Source: Pseudomonas sp. BCA17 (lineage in GTDB: Bacteria; Pseudomonadota; Gammaproteobacteria; Pseudomonadales; Pseudomonadaceae). Taken from it: a stretch of 64,000 nt of DNA. The DNA lies in NCBI RefSeq assembly GCF_004519405.1, contig NZ_SGWI01000010.1, forward strand, positions 62,001-126,000, written 5' to 3'. Of this stretch, positions 1 through 9,400 are shown in pieces (position 1 is the first letter of the stretch; every line of letters starts with the position of its first letter). The translations under genes were made by a program, and so were the position numbers. The notes under the pieces were generated by a model that was given only the letters and a program-made list of their open reading frames with translations, had not been told where the DNA came from and searched no databases.

Positions 1-144
1 GGTCATGTCGCCATAGCCTGGCCAGGAACCTTGATGACTCAGTGTTACCCAGAGCACCAGTGACGCACTCAATACACCCAGGATAAAGACCGCAGTTTCT
101 GCTCTCGATCGGATGAGTGTTGCCTTGGTAAATAACGTTCCCAT
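1..144 (-). CDS. Inner-membrane protein, N-terminus only (cut by window edge)
   Basis: An open frame starts at an ATG at 144 and runs off the left edge. A strong Shine-Dalgarno sequence (GGAGGG) sits six bases upstream. The 48 visible residues begin MGTLFTKATLIRSRAET and continue into one hydrophobic stretch of about 18 residues, which looks like a first membrane helix. It follows the hydrolase gene by 14 bp on the same strand, so it is probably the third gene of the oxygenase-hydrolase operon. A transporter for the substrate or product would fit, but the family cannot be named from this fragment. Confidence 0.6.
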   Translation of the reverse strand, partial: MGTLFTKATLIRSRAETAVFILGVLSASLVLWVTLSHQGSWPGYGDMT

Positions 145-158
145 GAATTGCCCTCCGA

Positions 159-1046
159 TCAGCGTGGCAGGGCAGGGTGTTGGGAATACCCGAGTATTTG
201 ATCGTAGAGATCCGTGCGTCGGTCGCGTTGCAGGTCATTGAGGTTGTTCCAGATGGGCGCACTGCGGGCGCTGGTGATATCGATATCTGCGAACAGGATT
301 TCCTGGCGATTGGGCGAAGCTACAGCACCGATGGGCCAGCCATTGGTTCCGGCAATCAGCGAGCAACCGAGATAACGCGCGTCGCGCTCTTCACCAATAC
401 GGCTGGCAGCTGCGATAAATACGTTGTTCACATGGGCCGCAGTCATCGTCAGGTACGAAGCCATGCACTTGCCGGCGTCATCGAATAGCGGGGGTGGCGT
501 CCAGACCCAATTATTCAGACTGCAAATGATATCGGCGCCTTGTTGGCTGAGAATGCGCGGTACTTCTGGAAACCAGATGTCCCAGCAGATCAATAAACCG
601 ATGCGGCCAATGGGCGTTTCAAACACTGGAAAACCTGTATCTCCGGGGGAGAACCAGAGTTTTTCCAGGTTCCACAAATGAGCTTTGCGATATTTGCCGA
701 TGAAGCCATCGGGACCTAACAGAACCGCTGTATTGAACAACCGCGCAGCGTCGATTTCGCTCAAGCCCGCAACCAGATACACCTGATGCCTGCAGGCAAA
801 ATCAATCCACGCCCGAACACTGACGCCGTCCGGCACCGTCTCGGCATGATCAAAGGCATCCTGGCGACTGCGAAAGAAGTATCCACAATTGGAAAGCTCC
901 GGCAGCACGATCAGGTTGGCGCCACCATTCACCGCTTCGGTTGCCAGTGCAAGGCTTTGCTGCAGGTTGGTGGCTCGGTTGTCGATACCGACTTGAGGGT
1001 CAAACTGGATGACCGCTACGCGGGCGGGGCTGGTGGGTTCGCTCAT
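159..1046 (-). CDS. Carbon-nitrogen hydrolase (nitrilase superfamily), probable amidase
   Basis: This 295-residue protein has the nitrilase-superfamily fold signature with the full catalytic triad: Glu50 in LPELSNCGY, Lys121 in KYRKAHLW and Cys154 in LLICWDIWFPE. Family members hydrolyse amides, N-carbamoyl compounds or nitriles in the cytoplasm. The start has AGAGG upstream. It follows an amino-acid 2-monooxygenase gene, whose product would be a carboxamide. The pairing mirrors lysine 2-monooxygenase with 5-aminovaleramidase (DavB-DavA) and, in function, IaaM with IaaH. I therefore infer that it hydrolyses the amide made by its neighbour. The exact substrate is not visible, and N-carbamoylputrescine-type activity is an alternative. 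Confidence 0.82.
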   Translation of the reverse strand: MSEPTSPARVAVIQFDPQVGIDNRATNLQQSLALATEAVNGGANLIVLPELSNCGYFFRSRQDAFDHAETVPDGVSVRAWIDFACRHQVYLVAGLSEIDAARLFNTAVLLGPDGFIGKYRKAHLWNLEKLWFSPGDTGFPVFETPIGRIGLLICWDIWFPEVPRILSQQGADIICSLNNWVWTPPPLFDDAGKCMASYLTMTAAHVNNVFIAAASRIGEERDARYLGCSLIAGTNGWPIGAVASPNRQEILFADIDITSARSAPIWNNLNDLQRDRRTDLYDQILGYSQHPALPR

Positions 1047-1167
1047 GAAGATAGCCTCTTATTGTTATACAACCAGGAAGTGGTTGAATGTTTATAAGAA
1101 GCGGCAATTTGTTTAAATGAAAGTCAGACGGTTCCTGTTAAGCGGTAGTCTATTTCTCTTGTGCTAT

Positions 1168-3111
1168 TTAAGTTTTATACTCTGGATAGTCTTGAATGCT
1201 AAATCCCCCATTAAAGCGTGCTTGGGTTTTATTGCAGATGTGGATAACCGTATCCAGCGCGCCTCTGAAGCAGGGCTCAGTCCAGCCGGCATCGACAGAG
1301 AATGATTCGCCGCAAAGATAAAGCCCCGAGGCGTAAGAGAAGTCTCTGTTGTATTTCATTAAACGCACCGCCTCGTAATAGGTTCCCGCGCGATAAAGCT
1401 TTGCACAACCCAGTGAGTTCTTATCATTCATCCATCGCTGGACGATCGCTTGTTCACGGCCTATATAAGGAGATATTTTTTGTTTTATGTTGCTTGATTT
1501 TAAAAGAATCCTATCAAGTTCCTCTATGCATTTGTCTACGAGTTCTTCATTGCTGAATATTGAAAGTTTTGTAGCATCATCTTCCCATGTGTAGCTGAGC
1601 AGTATGCAGTCGTAGGTGTTGCTTTCATTATAGCGATAAGTGTAAATGTCGTGGACTAAGCTGTCGGTCACGATAGTTTGTGGAATGGTTTTGTTATGTG
1701 ACAGAAAGGACTTTTTAAGAGGGGCATACACTTTGCAGCTGGTTTCCCAGTGAGCTGTTTTATAGGCTGCGACTATCTCGAATGGGAGCATTTTCTGATC
1801 AAAGTTTTCGAGAAGGATTTGTGTCTCTATCAGCCAGGAAGGAAGCGTCATGACGACAGAGTCAGTATCGATAAATTTCCTCTTTACTATCTCTGGCTGT
1901 GTGGTGTTCCAATCATAATAAACTCGTGTTTTACCATTTTTAAGTTTTTTTATTTTTGTCACTGAACTATTGGTAAGCAAACCGGATGGGCTTTTTATTA
2001 AGTGTTCATACAAAGACTCATGGGTATCGTCTGATTTTATGAATAAGAGAGATTCTGCGAGCGCACCTAACCCAACGTACTTGGGTGTGTTGAAGTGAAG
2101 CCCGCCAGAGTCAACGATTTCCGTCGCATTCAGATAGGGCGAGGCTATTGGTGTTCCATCCGCATTTACACGTCCGTGGATCAATTGCAAATGACTACTG
2201 AATCCAAATATCGCGGTGCGTATGGGGTAAATTGAGCAAACGTCATAGAAAGCTCCCCAACTGCCATCACCAATCCCAATAGAATAGAAAACCGCTGACT
2301 CCTGAGCAGTCATGCCCATTCCGCCAAAATTGCCTGGGTCACTGGGGCTCCATCTGTCAATAGCTGGCATTTTCACTAAGCCGCGAAATGAAACACTTTC
2401 GTATTTTTTGACAATGGAGGCCCACATGTCTTCCCAATGTTCGGAACCATAATGCTCCGAAACGTGTAGCGTCATGCGCTCAGCAAATATTTTCCATTTT
2501 GCGAATACAGCCCCTAACATTTCACCAGGTGGCGCGGTCTTTCCGTCAGTGTTTTTCCATATGAGCATGGTGGGCTCGTTGTTACCTTCTATGCTGCCTT
2601 CTCGTAGGTATATACCAGTTGATCGAACGGCAGGACTGCCCGGGTTGGGAAAGTCTGAATGAACTAATTCAAATGCGTCAGCGTAATAGGCCATGAGTGA
2701 GCGGCCTTCTTTAGGGGGCTCATCTGACATATTGAAAAATGGCATTCTCATCGCGCCCATTTCAAAAGGGGGGCGACCGACTGTGTTGGTATTGTTGCTC
2801 CCAAGTGCTGTGAGGTGTCTGCCGCCAATGCGCTTGGATTTTTCAATTAACGTAATATTTGTGAAGCCGCACCTATGCAGTTCCCGTGCGGTTGTTAAAC
2901 CTGTAATGCCTGCTCCAATAATGCAGATTTTATGACCGGTTTGAGTGGCTTGGGCAATGCCATTCTCTTGCTCTACCAATGCACGATAGTCAAAGCACAA
3001 ATCTGGTGGGTTAGGGAATCTGGCTTTCCATTTATGATTGGAAGAGCGCTTCTTTCGATGATGTTCCCGGGCCACGTCCGCAGGGTAGTTGAAGTTTGAG
3101 CCTATTGTCAT
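1168..3111 (-). CDS. Flavin-dependent L-amino-acid 2-monooxygenase (IaaM/DavB-like)
   Basis: About 647 residues. An FAD-binding dinucleotide fold is seen near the N-terminus (CIIGAGITGLTTARELHR followed by IEKSKRIGGRH), then EMGAMRMP, SYTWEDDATKL in the C-terminal half and a GWTEPCFRGAL motif near the end. These match the amine-oxidase family branch containing tryptophan, phenylalanine and lysine 2-monooxygenases, which oxidatively decarboxylate an L-amino acid to the amide. The upstream segment FPNPPDLCFDYRALVEQE resembles the N-terminus of tryptophan 2-monooxygenase. I chose ATG 3111 (AGGG upstream); an in-frame GTG at 3165 would add 18 residues. The gene is visibly richer in A+T than the surrounding genes, suggesting acquisition. 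The amino-acid substrate cannot be decided by eye. Confidence 0.78.
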   Translation of the reverse strand: MTIGSNFNYPADVAREHHRKKRSSNHKWKARFPNPPDLCFDYRALVEQENGIAQATQTGHKICIIGAGITGLTTARELHRCGFTNITLIEKSKRIGGRHLTALGSNNTNTVGRPPFEMGAMRMPFFNMSDEPPKEGRSLMAYYADAFELVHSDFPNPGSPAVRSTGIYLREGSIEGNNEPTMLIWKNTDGKTAPPGEMLGAVFAKWKIFAERMTLHVSEHYGSEHWEDMWASIVKKYESVSFRGLVKMPAIDRWSPSDPGNFGGMGMTAQESAVFYSIGIGDGSWGAFYDVCSIYPIRTAIFGFSSHLQLIHGRVNADGTPIASPYLNATEIVDSGGLHFNTPKYVGLGALAESLLFIKSDDTHESLYEHLIKSPSGLLTNSSVTKIKKLKNGKTRVYYDWNTTQPEIVKRKFIDTDSVVMTLPSWLIETQILLENFDQKMLPFEIVAAYKTAHWETSCKVYAPLKKSFLSHNKTIPQTIVTDSLVHDIYTYRYNESNTYDCILLSYTWEDDATKLSIFSNEELVDKCIEELDRILLKSSNIKQKISPYIGREQAIVQRWMNDKNSLGCAKLYRAGTYYEAVRLMKYNRDFSYASGLYLCGESFSVDAGWTEPCFRGALDTVIHICNKTQARFNGGFSIQDYPEYKT

Positions 3112-3372
3112 GGTGATAATCCCTGATCCGATATGATTGTCTGTCCATAGGTTGTATGTAGCCACTGGTGCCTGAGAATAAGCAGGAAGTGATTTTTGGC
3201 TGGGGAATATCGTGTTCTTTCGTAGGGCAATCGCAAACCGTTAAGGTGGCCCAGCACTTCCTCGCGGCTCTCTGGTCCCGTATCTCGCTCGGTGAGCTGG
3301 CCGCGTTCACACTTGCCAAACCCCGTCAATTCTGGGAAAACCCCCAACCTTTGCGTCTACAACGAGAACGCC

Positions 3373-3717
3373 ATGAGCACTGATGAACTTCAGATCACCG
3401 ACATCCGCCCCGGCACCGGCAAGGCCGTCGTCAAGGGCGCGTTGATCACTACCCAGTACACCGGCACCCTGGAAGATGGCACGGTGTTCGATTCGTCGTG
3501 GGAGCGGGGCAAACCGTTCCAGTGTGTGATCGGCACCGGTCGAGTGATCAAGGGCTGGGACCAAGGGCTGATGGGCATGCAAGTGGGAGGCGTGCGTACG
3601 TTGTTCGTGCCGGCGCACCTGGCATATGGCGAGCGTTCCATCGGTGCGCATATCAAGCCCAACAGCAATCTGCGCTTTGAAATTGAATTGCTGGAAGTGC
3701 TGACGCGGGATGACTGA
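3373..3717 (+). CDS. FKBP-type peptidyl-prolyl cis-trans isomerase
   Basis: A single FKBP domain of 114 residues without a signal peptide, so cytoplasmic. Characteristic segments are YTGTLEDGTVFDSSWERG, VIKGWDQGLMGMQVGG and the C-terminal strand LRFEIELLEV. It catalyses cis-trans isomerisation of prolyl bonds. ATG 3373 is preferred over a frame start at 3292 because the FKBP domain begins directly at STDELQI and the longer version adds 27 residues of no recognisable origin. It is followed 11 bp later by a GNAT gene and may be co-transcribed with it. Confidence 0.9.
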   Translation: MSTDELQITDIRPGTGKAVVKGALITTQYTGTLEDGTVFDSSWERGKPFQCVIGTGRVIKGWDQGLMGMQVGGVRTLFVPAHLAYGERSIGAHIKPNSNLRFEIELLEVLTRDD

Positions 3718-3728
3718 AAGAGGTGGGC

Positions 3729-4322
3729 ATGGTTGCTCAGGTGATACCGGACTGCTCCATTGAGGGCGTTCGCGTGGTTGAGTTGGGCGGTCGCGATGAA
3801 GCCGAGTTGCAACGGTTTTTTGAGCGGGCGCCGGATTACTTCATCGCCGTGAATGGCGAACCGGCGACGCCGACTGAGGCACATGACGAGTTGCAGGACT
3901 GCCTGCCCGCAGGCTGGACCTGCAGCCGGATGTACTGGCTGGGTTATCGCGATGTTGATGACCAACTGGTTGCGGTGGTGAATATTGCCGCGGATGTGCC
4001 GGCAGTCGGTGTATGGCATATCGGGTTGTTGTTGGTCGATAAGCGCCTGCATGGCACCGGCCTCGCTTACCAGTTACATGAGGACCTTGAAGCGTGGGCG
4101 GTAGAGCGCGGTGCCCGATGGCTGCGGCTGACGGTCGTCATCGGCAATATCAAGGCCGAGCGTTTCTGGCCGCGGCTGGGCTATAGGCAGGTGCGTATCC
4201 GTGACGGGGTCACGATTGGGCAGCGCGTGAACCGCGTGTCGATACAGATCAAGGCGCTGGCCGATGGGCAGGTTGATGATTACTTGGCTGTGGTCGCCAG
4301 GGATCGACCGGATGCCCCCTGA
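3729..4322 (+). CDS. GNAT-family N-acetyltransferase
   Basis: About 197 residues with a GNAT core: a central strand WHIGLLLVDKRLHGTGLAYQLHEDL carrying the acetyl-CoA pyrophosphate-binding R-x-x-G-x-G/A type loop (RLHGTG), and a C-terminal segment WLRLTVVIGNIKAERFWPRLGYRQ typical of the fold. It probably acetylates a small molecule or protein amine; the substrate is unknown. The start is ATG 3729 with the strong site AAAGAGG; an in-frame GTG six bases upstream overlaps that ribosome site. Confidence 0.8.
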   Translation: MVAQVIPDCSIEGVRVVELGGRDEAELQRFFERAPDYFIAVNGEPATPTEAHDELQDCLPAGWTCSRMYWLGYRDVDDQLVAVVNIAADVPAVGVWHIGLLLVDKRLHGTGLAYQLHEDLEAWAVERGARWLRLTVVIGNIKAERFWPRLGYRQVRIRDGVTIGQRVNRVSIQIKALADGQVDDYLAVVARDRPDAP

Positions 4323-4805
4323 AATTGACCTGTCTGAACTTACCCTGAAGAATTGTCTCATTCACCATGTAGATACTTTCCTACGGTTTACTCCCCGGTA
4401 AACGGGGCGTAAGCTTCGCGCGTTTTCATCAATAGCGGAGACCCTCAGTGGGTACTTGTTCGAGTGACAGTTGTCGGCCGGTTTCGGTAACCGGTACATA
4501 CTTGGCAAGGTAACGCGCATGCTTTCGATGCCGTTGTCTCGCCTCAGATAGCGAGAAGCGGCATCCCGGCAGCGGCCAGTCCTGGCCCTGCCCGATCCCT
4601 CTCATAGACGCTGATCAGCACCTGGCTCACCCCGGGATGCCACGCCTGCGCCCGTCTTTTGCGGTGGGCGCCCGGTGCTGCTCGATCCTTGACATCACCC
4701 TGTTCCACGCCTGTGGTATGTGGTTGATGCCAACACGCCGTACCCCGGTGCTGAAGGGTTTCCACATCCGTAAATTTGGCGGGTAATGAGCAGGGAAGAA
4801 TCCTT
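4323..4805 (+). promoter_or_regulatory. Long structured leader/intergenic region before mgtC-like gene
   Basis: These 483 bp hold no convincing gene but contain several strong hairpins. One has arms CCCCG/CGGGG at 4393-4407. One has CCGGT/ACCGG at 4478-4494. One has arms GATGCCG with TCTCGC pairing with GCGAGA and CGGCATC at 4527-4565. One has GGCAG-c-GGCCA pairing with TGGCC-CTGCC at 4568-4592. mgtC-type genes in enterobacteria are controlled by Mg2+-responsive leaders, so a regulatory 5' UTR is a reasonable inference. I could not match it to M-box or another named riboswitch. Confidence 0.5.
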
Positions 4806-5522
4806 ATGCAAGCAATCAATAACATCAACCTCAACTCCCTCGTCGACACCGTGGTCAGCCTCACCGCGGCGTTTATCCTCGGCGGCCTGATTGGTTTCGA
4901 ACGGCAGTACCGTCAGCGTACGGCGGGTCTGCGGACCAACGTGTTGGTCGCCGTAGGGGCGGCGATTTTTGTCGACATGGCCAACCGCCTCGGTGGTGCG
5001 GAAGGCGCGGTGCGCGTGGTGGCGTATGTGGTGTCGGGCATCGGCTTTCTGGGTGCGGGTGTGATCATGCGTGAAGAGGGCAATGTGCGCGGGCTCAACA
5101 CCGCCGCGACCCTCTGGGCCTCGGCGGCGGTAGGTGCCTGTGCCGGTGCCGACCTGATCCTCGAAGCGCTGCTGGGCACGCTGTTTGTGCTGGCGGCCAA
5201 CACGCTGTTGCGGCCGATCGTCAATAACATCAACCGCCAGCCGTTGGATGTGGTGTCGGCCGAAGTCACCAATATCCTCTATGTCATTGCGCGGCGTAGC
5301 CAGCAACAAGCCGTGATGGTGTTGCTGGAAGCCGAGTTGGCGCGGTGCAACTACCCGGCCAGTGATGTCGACGTGCGACCGTTCGGCAGCGAAGAAGTGG
5401 AAATCGAGGCCACCCTGGCCGCAACGTCGGTCGATGGTGATGAGCTGGATGCGCTGGTGGCGCGTATTTCCATGTCGACTCTGGTGGTGCAAGCCTTCTG
5501 GAGTCCGAGCACCACCGACTGA
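4806..5522 (+). CDS. MgtC/SapB-family membrane protein
   Basis: A 238-residue protein with the MgtC N-terminal membrane domain: helices around LTAAFILGGLIGFERQYRQ (with the conserved GxERQxRxRxAGLRTN region), NVLVAVGAAIFVDMA, VVAYVVSGIGFLGAGVIM and TLWASAAVGACAGADL. A soluble C-terminal domain follows from about residue 150. MgtC proteins act in the inner membrane and affect growth at low Mg2+ and, in pathogens, survival in macrophages; they modulate rather than transport Mg2+. ATG 4806 is preferred to an in-frame TTG at 4776. The structured leader upstream suggests post-transcriptional control. Confidence 0.88.
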   Translation: MQAINNINLNSLVDTVVSLTAAFILGGLIGFERQYRQRTAGLRTNVLVAVGAAIFVDMANRLGGAEGAVRVVAYVVSGIGFLGAGVIMREEGNVRGLNTAATLWASAAVGACAGADLILEALLGTLFVLAANTLLRPIVNNINRQPLDVVSAEVTNILYVIARRSQQQAVMVLLEAELARCNYPASDVDVRPFGSEEVEIEATLAATSVDGDELDALVARISMSTLVVQAFWSPSTTD

Positions 5523-5825
5523 CTCTCCCTATGAAAAACCCGCTTAATCCATGGATGGGGTCGGCTTTGTGAGGATAAGTCCTACACTCACTCAGGATTA
5601 CTCCTTCAATTTGAGCATCATTACGTTGTTAAGGTTGCGCACTTACGACTGGTGGGCCCTTCGGCCCGGCTTCACAGGCTCGTGGTGTTTTCAATCGAAG
5701 GGGCCCGGCAGCGCTTGGTGATCGCCTTGGGTGTGCTCAGTGCCGTTCGTCGGCACTGTCATTTCTCACAGGTATCGAGGTCCTGCGTAATGTGAAAGGG
5801 TGCAGTGTTCGCTTAGGGGAGTTTT
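5523..5825 (+). promoter_or_regulatory. Intergenic promoter region of the BvgA/BvgS-like operon, with dyad
   Basis: No gene is seen in these 303 bp. At 5580-5597 there is an imperfect inverted repeat TCCTAC-N6-TCAGGA (four of six positions symmetrical). Its left half-site is identical to that of the perfect dyad at 10105-10121 before the degenerate receiver gene. BvgA/EvgA-class regulators bind inverted repeats of this general size, so the site is a candidate operator for autoregulation. A small GGGCC-cttc-GGCCC hairpin lies near 5654-5667. Confidence 0.4.
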
Positions 5826-6452
5826 ATGATCAAGGCGTTAATTGTGGATGACCATCCGTTTATCCGTGAGACGGTCAAGCATCTGTTGAAGCTGGAAGGC
5901 TTCGGTGAGATCTACGAAGCGGGTAATGGTGCCGATGCCATGCAAATGGCACGGGAGAAGTGCCCCGACCTGATCATCCTGGACTTGGCGATGCCCAAGT
6001 TGGGCGGGCTGGAAGTGATCAGCCGGATCAAGGCGCTGGGCTTGCCGTGCAAAATCCTGGTGCTCACGTCCTACCTGGCAGTGTTTTTTTCTACCCGCTG
6101 CATGCGTGCCGGGGCGATGGGGTTTGTTGCCAAGACCGGTGAGTTGGACGAGTTGCAGAAGGCGATCAAGGCGATCATGTCCGGTTACAGCTGCTTCCCC
6201 AGTATTGCAACCAGTTCGGTGCGCCGCGACGACTTGCAAGTCACGGAAGCGGCAATGGTGGATGCACTATCGGATCGCGAGTTGACGGTGCTGCAAAAAC
6301 TCGCCCTGGGCCTGTGCAACAAGACAATCGCCGAAGACATGCTGCTGAGCCACAAGACCATCAGTACCTACAAGACCCGGCTCAAGGAAAAGCTGCGCAT
6401 GTCATCGGTGGTGCACCTTTCCAAGTTTGCCCAGCGCAATCATCTGATCTGA
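5826..6452 (+). CDS. LuxR/NarL-family response regulator, BvgA/EvgA type
   Basis: 208 residues: an N-terminal receiver with acidic pair Asp8-Asp9, phosphorylation site Asp53 (LIILDLAMP) and Lys103, then a LuxR-type helix-turn-helix (LSDRELTVLQKLALG followed by NKTIAEDMLLSHKTISTYKTRL). It is the cognate regulator of the hybrid kinase whose ATG starts one base after its stop, so the two are translated together. The architecture and pairing match BvgA-BvgS, EvgA-EvgS and the pseudomonad Roc/Sad systems. The regulon is unknown. Confidence 0.88.
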   Translation: MIKALIVDDHPFIRETVKHLLKLEGFGEIYEAGNGADAMQMAREKCPDLIILDLAMPKLGGLEVISRIKALGLPCKILVLTSYLAVFFSTRCMRAGAMGFVAKTGELDELQKAIKAIMSGYSCFPSIATSSVRRDDLQVTEAAMVDALSDRELTVLQKLALGLCNKTIAEDMLLSHKTISTYKTRLKEKLRMSSVVHLSKFAQRNHLI

Positions 6453-6453
6453 A

Positions 6454-9400
6454 ATGACCACCACCACGTTCACGAGGTTCGCCGCGATCTGGCTGGTGAG
6501 CCTGTTGCCCCTGTGCGCGGTCGCTCTCGATGAACCGCGCACGCTGCGGCTGTTGGGGCACTCGCACGTGGAGCACGTCAACGTGGTGTTGGATGAGGCG
6601 CAATGGCGCTGGCTGCGCGAGCGGCGAACCCTGGTGATGGGGGTGTCCGCCCCCGATTACGCGCCTTTTGACTTGACCAATAACAACGACGAACTTGAAG
6701 GGATCACACCCGATTATGCCGCCCTGATCGGGCAGCTCCTGAATGTCCTCATCGAGGTACGGCGCTACGACACCCGTGACGAAGTCATTGCGGCCCTCAA
6801 GCAAGGCGCCGTGGATTTCCTCGGCTCAGCCAATGGCTTTGAAGCGGCCGACCCGCAACTGCGCCTTTCCCGTTCCTACGCCAATGATCAACCCACACTG
6901 GTGACTCGCACCAGTGACAGCCAGGCGCTGAGTGATGACCTGGCCGGCAAGCGCGTGGCGATGCTCTATCACTATATGCCGCCCGCTGCGGTGCAGGCCT
7001 TCTACCCGCGTGCCCAGTTGGTGCTGTTTCCCTCAACCGTTGAAGCCATCGGCGCCGTGGCCTTTGGTAACGCCGATGTGTACCTGGGCGATGCCGTCAG
7101 CAGCAGTTACCTGATCAACCACAACCATATGAATAACGTACGGATGGCGGATTTCTCCGGGCTGGAAGTCAACCCATTTGCCTTTGCCGTCAGCCGTGAA
7201 AATACCCGGTTGCTGCCTATTCTGGACGCAGCACTGGCGGTGATTCCGGCGAGCGAGCAGATGGAAATCCTGCGCCGCTGGAGCGTCGGCAACCTGGGGA
7301 TTGTCGGTACCGGCCGGCTGCAGTTGAGTGCCAGTGAACAACGCTGGTTGCACAAACATCCGCGGGTCAAGGTGGCGACGCTCGACAAATTCGTGCCGTT
7401 GTCGTTTTTCGATGAGCAAGGGCAATTCGAAGGGTTGAGTGCCGAAGTCTTGTCGCGTATCAGCTTGCGTACCGGCTTGAAATTCGATGTGGTGCCGGGC
7501 AGCTCAATGCCGCAACAGATCGATCAGGTCAGTATGGGCGCGGCGGATATGCTGGCGGTGGTGACCCCCAGCGTCGAGCGTGCCGAGAAGCTACGGTTTA
7601 CCCGGCCTTACCTCACCAACCCCTTTGTGCTGGTTACCCGTAGCGATGAGCGTAGCCCTGTCACCCTGGAAGAGATGGTGGGCAAGCGCTTGGCGCTGAT
7701 CCCGGGCAATGGCCTGCGGGATGCGATGACCCAGAACTTCCCGGGGATTGTGTTCGTCGACGTTGAGAACCCGGAGCAAGCCATGGCATGGGTGGCCAAG
7801 GGTGACGTAGACGGCGCGGTCAATTCGCTGATCAGCGCGCGCTACCTGATCGCGCGGTATTACCGCGACCGCTTGCGTATCTCCAGCACGGTCGGCTCCG
7901 AGCCTGCTCGCGTCACGTTTGGCGTCAATCGCAGTCAGTTGGAGTTGTACTCGATCCTCGACAAGGCGTTGCTCAGCATCCCGCCCCAGGAGATGGATGA
8001 ATTGATCGGTCACTGGCGCAGGGAAATCCTCATCGAGGACAGTTATTGGCTGCGCCACCGCAATGCGATCATTCAGGCGTTCGGGTTGGCCGCAGTGTTG
8101 CTGGCGGTCACGCTGGGGTGGGTTATCTATCTGCGTAGCCTGATTCGCAAACGTTTCCAGGCCGAGCGGGCGTTGAGCGATCAGATCAGCTTCATGAACG
8201 TCTTGATCGACGGCACGCCGCACCCGATTTATGTGCGTGACCGGCAAGGGCGGTTGATGGCCTGCAACAACGCTTACCTGGACGTGTTTGGTTTCAAGCT
8301 CCAAGACGTGATCGGCAAGACCGTGGTGGAAACCGACACCGGCAACCTTCCGCAGGCCCAGTCTTTTCATGAAGATTACTTGCGGTTGATGGCCGACGGC
8401 GAGCCACAGATCCATGACCGCATACTCAAGGTGCCCACGGGTGAGGTGCTGACTATTTACCAGTGGATGCTGCCGTACCGCGACGGTGATGAGAAGGTGG
8501 TCGGTATGATCGCCGGCTGGGTGGATGTGAGCGAGCGTCAACGGCTGCTGGGCCAGTTGCAGGAAGCCAAGGACGATGCCGATGCCGCCAACCGGGCCAA
8601 GACCACTTTTTTGGCGACGATGAGCCACGAAATCCGCACGCCGATGAACGCGGTGATCGGCATGATCGAGCTTGCCCTGAAAAATGCCGAGCAGGGCCGG
8701 GCCGACCGCGATGCGCTGGAAGTGGCCTCGGTGGCCTCGCGCGGCATGTTGGAGTTGATCGGCGATATTCTCGATATCGCACGGATCGAGTCCGGGCATT
8801 TATCACTGGCGTTGCAGCCGGCCAGTCTGCATGAGTTGTTGGCATCGGTGGTGCGCGTGTTTGAGGGGCTGGCGCGAGCCAAGGCGCTGGTGCTGCAGGT
8901 TGAACTGGACGCGCTGAAGGGGCACAGCGTGATGGTTGACCCGTTGCGCTTCAAACAGGTGATCTCCAATTTGCTCAGCAATGCGATCAAGTTCACCGCA
9001 CAGGGCCAGGTAACGCTCGGTGCCCAGGCGGTAGCTGAGGGGGAGCATTTAAGGCTGCAGTTATGGGTGCAGGACACGGGTGTCGGCATCAGTGCCGTGG
9101 ATCAACAACGGTTGTTCAACCCTTTCGTCCAGGGCGGCAACAGTGAGCACTCCGCCCGCAGCGGGTCTGGACTGGGGTTGGTCATCAGTCGCAGCCTGTG
9201 CGAAATGATGGGCGGACAGTTGCACCTGAGCAGCGTGCTGGGGCAGGGCACTCGTGTGGATGTGATGTTGACGCTGGCCAGCACTGTTGCATTGCCGGCC
9301 CAGGCTGTACCGCTGGATCCGCAGACTCCGCCGGCCCGAGCACTGAGCATTCTGGTGGTGGACGACTACCTGGCCAACCGCCTGCTGCTGGCCCGGCAGT

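Noticed and set aside
1117..1305. 62-codon plus-strand frame opposite the 3' end of the oxygenase gene
   Set aside because: The hydrophobic start looks like a signal sequence, but it overlaps the well-supported oxygenase gene on the other strand and has no ribosome site.
4323..4805. Assignment of the mgtC leader to the M-box or manganese riboswitch
   Set aside because: I could not find the conserved core sequences of either class by eye, so only a structured leader is claimed.
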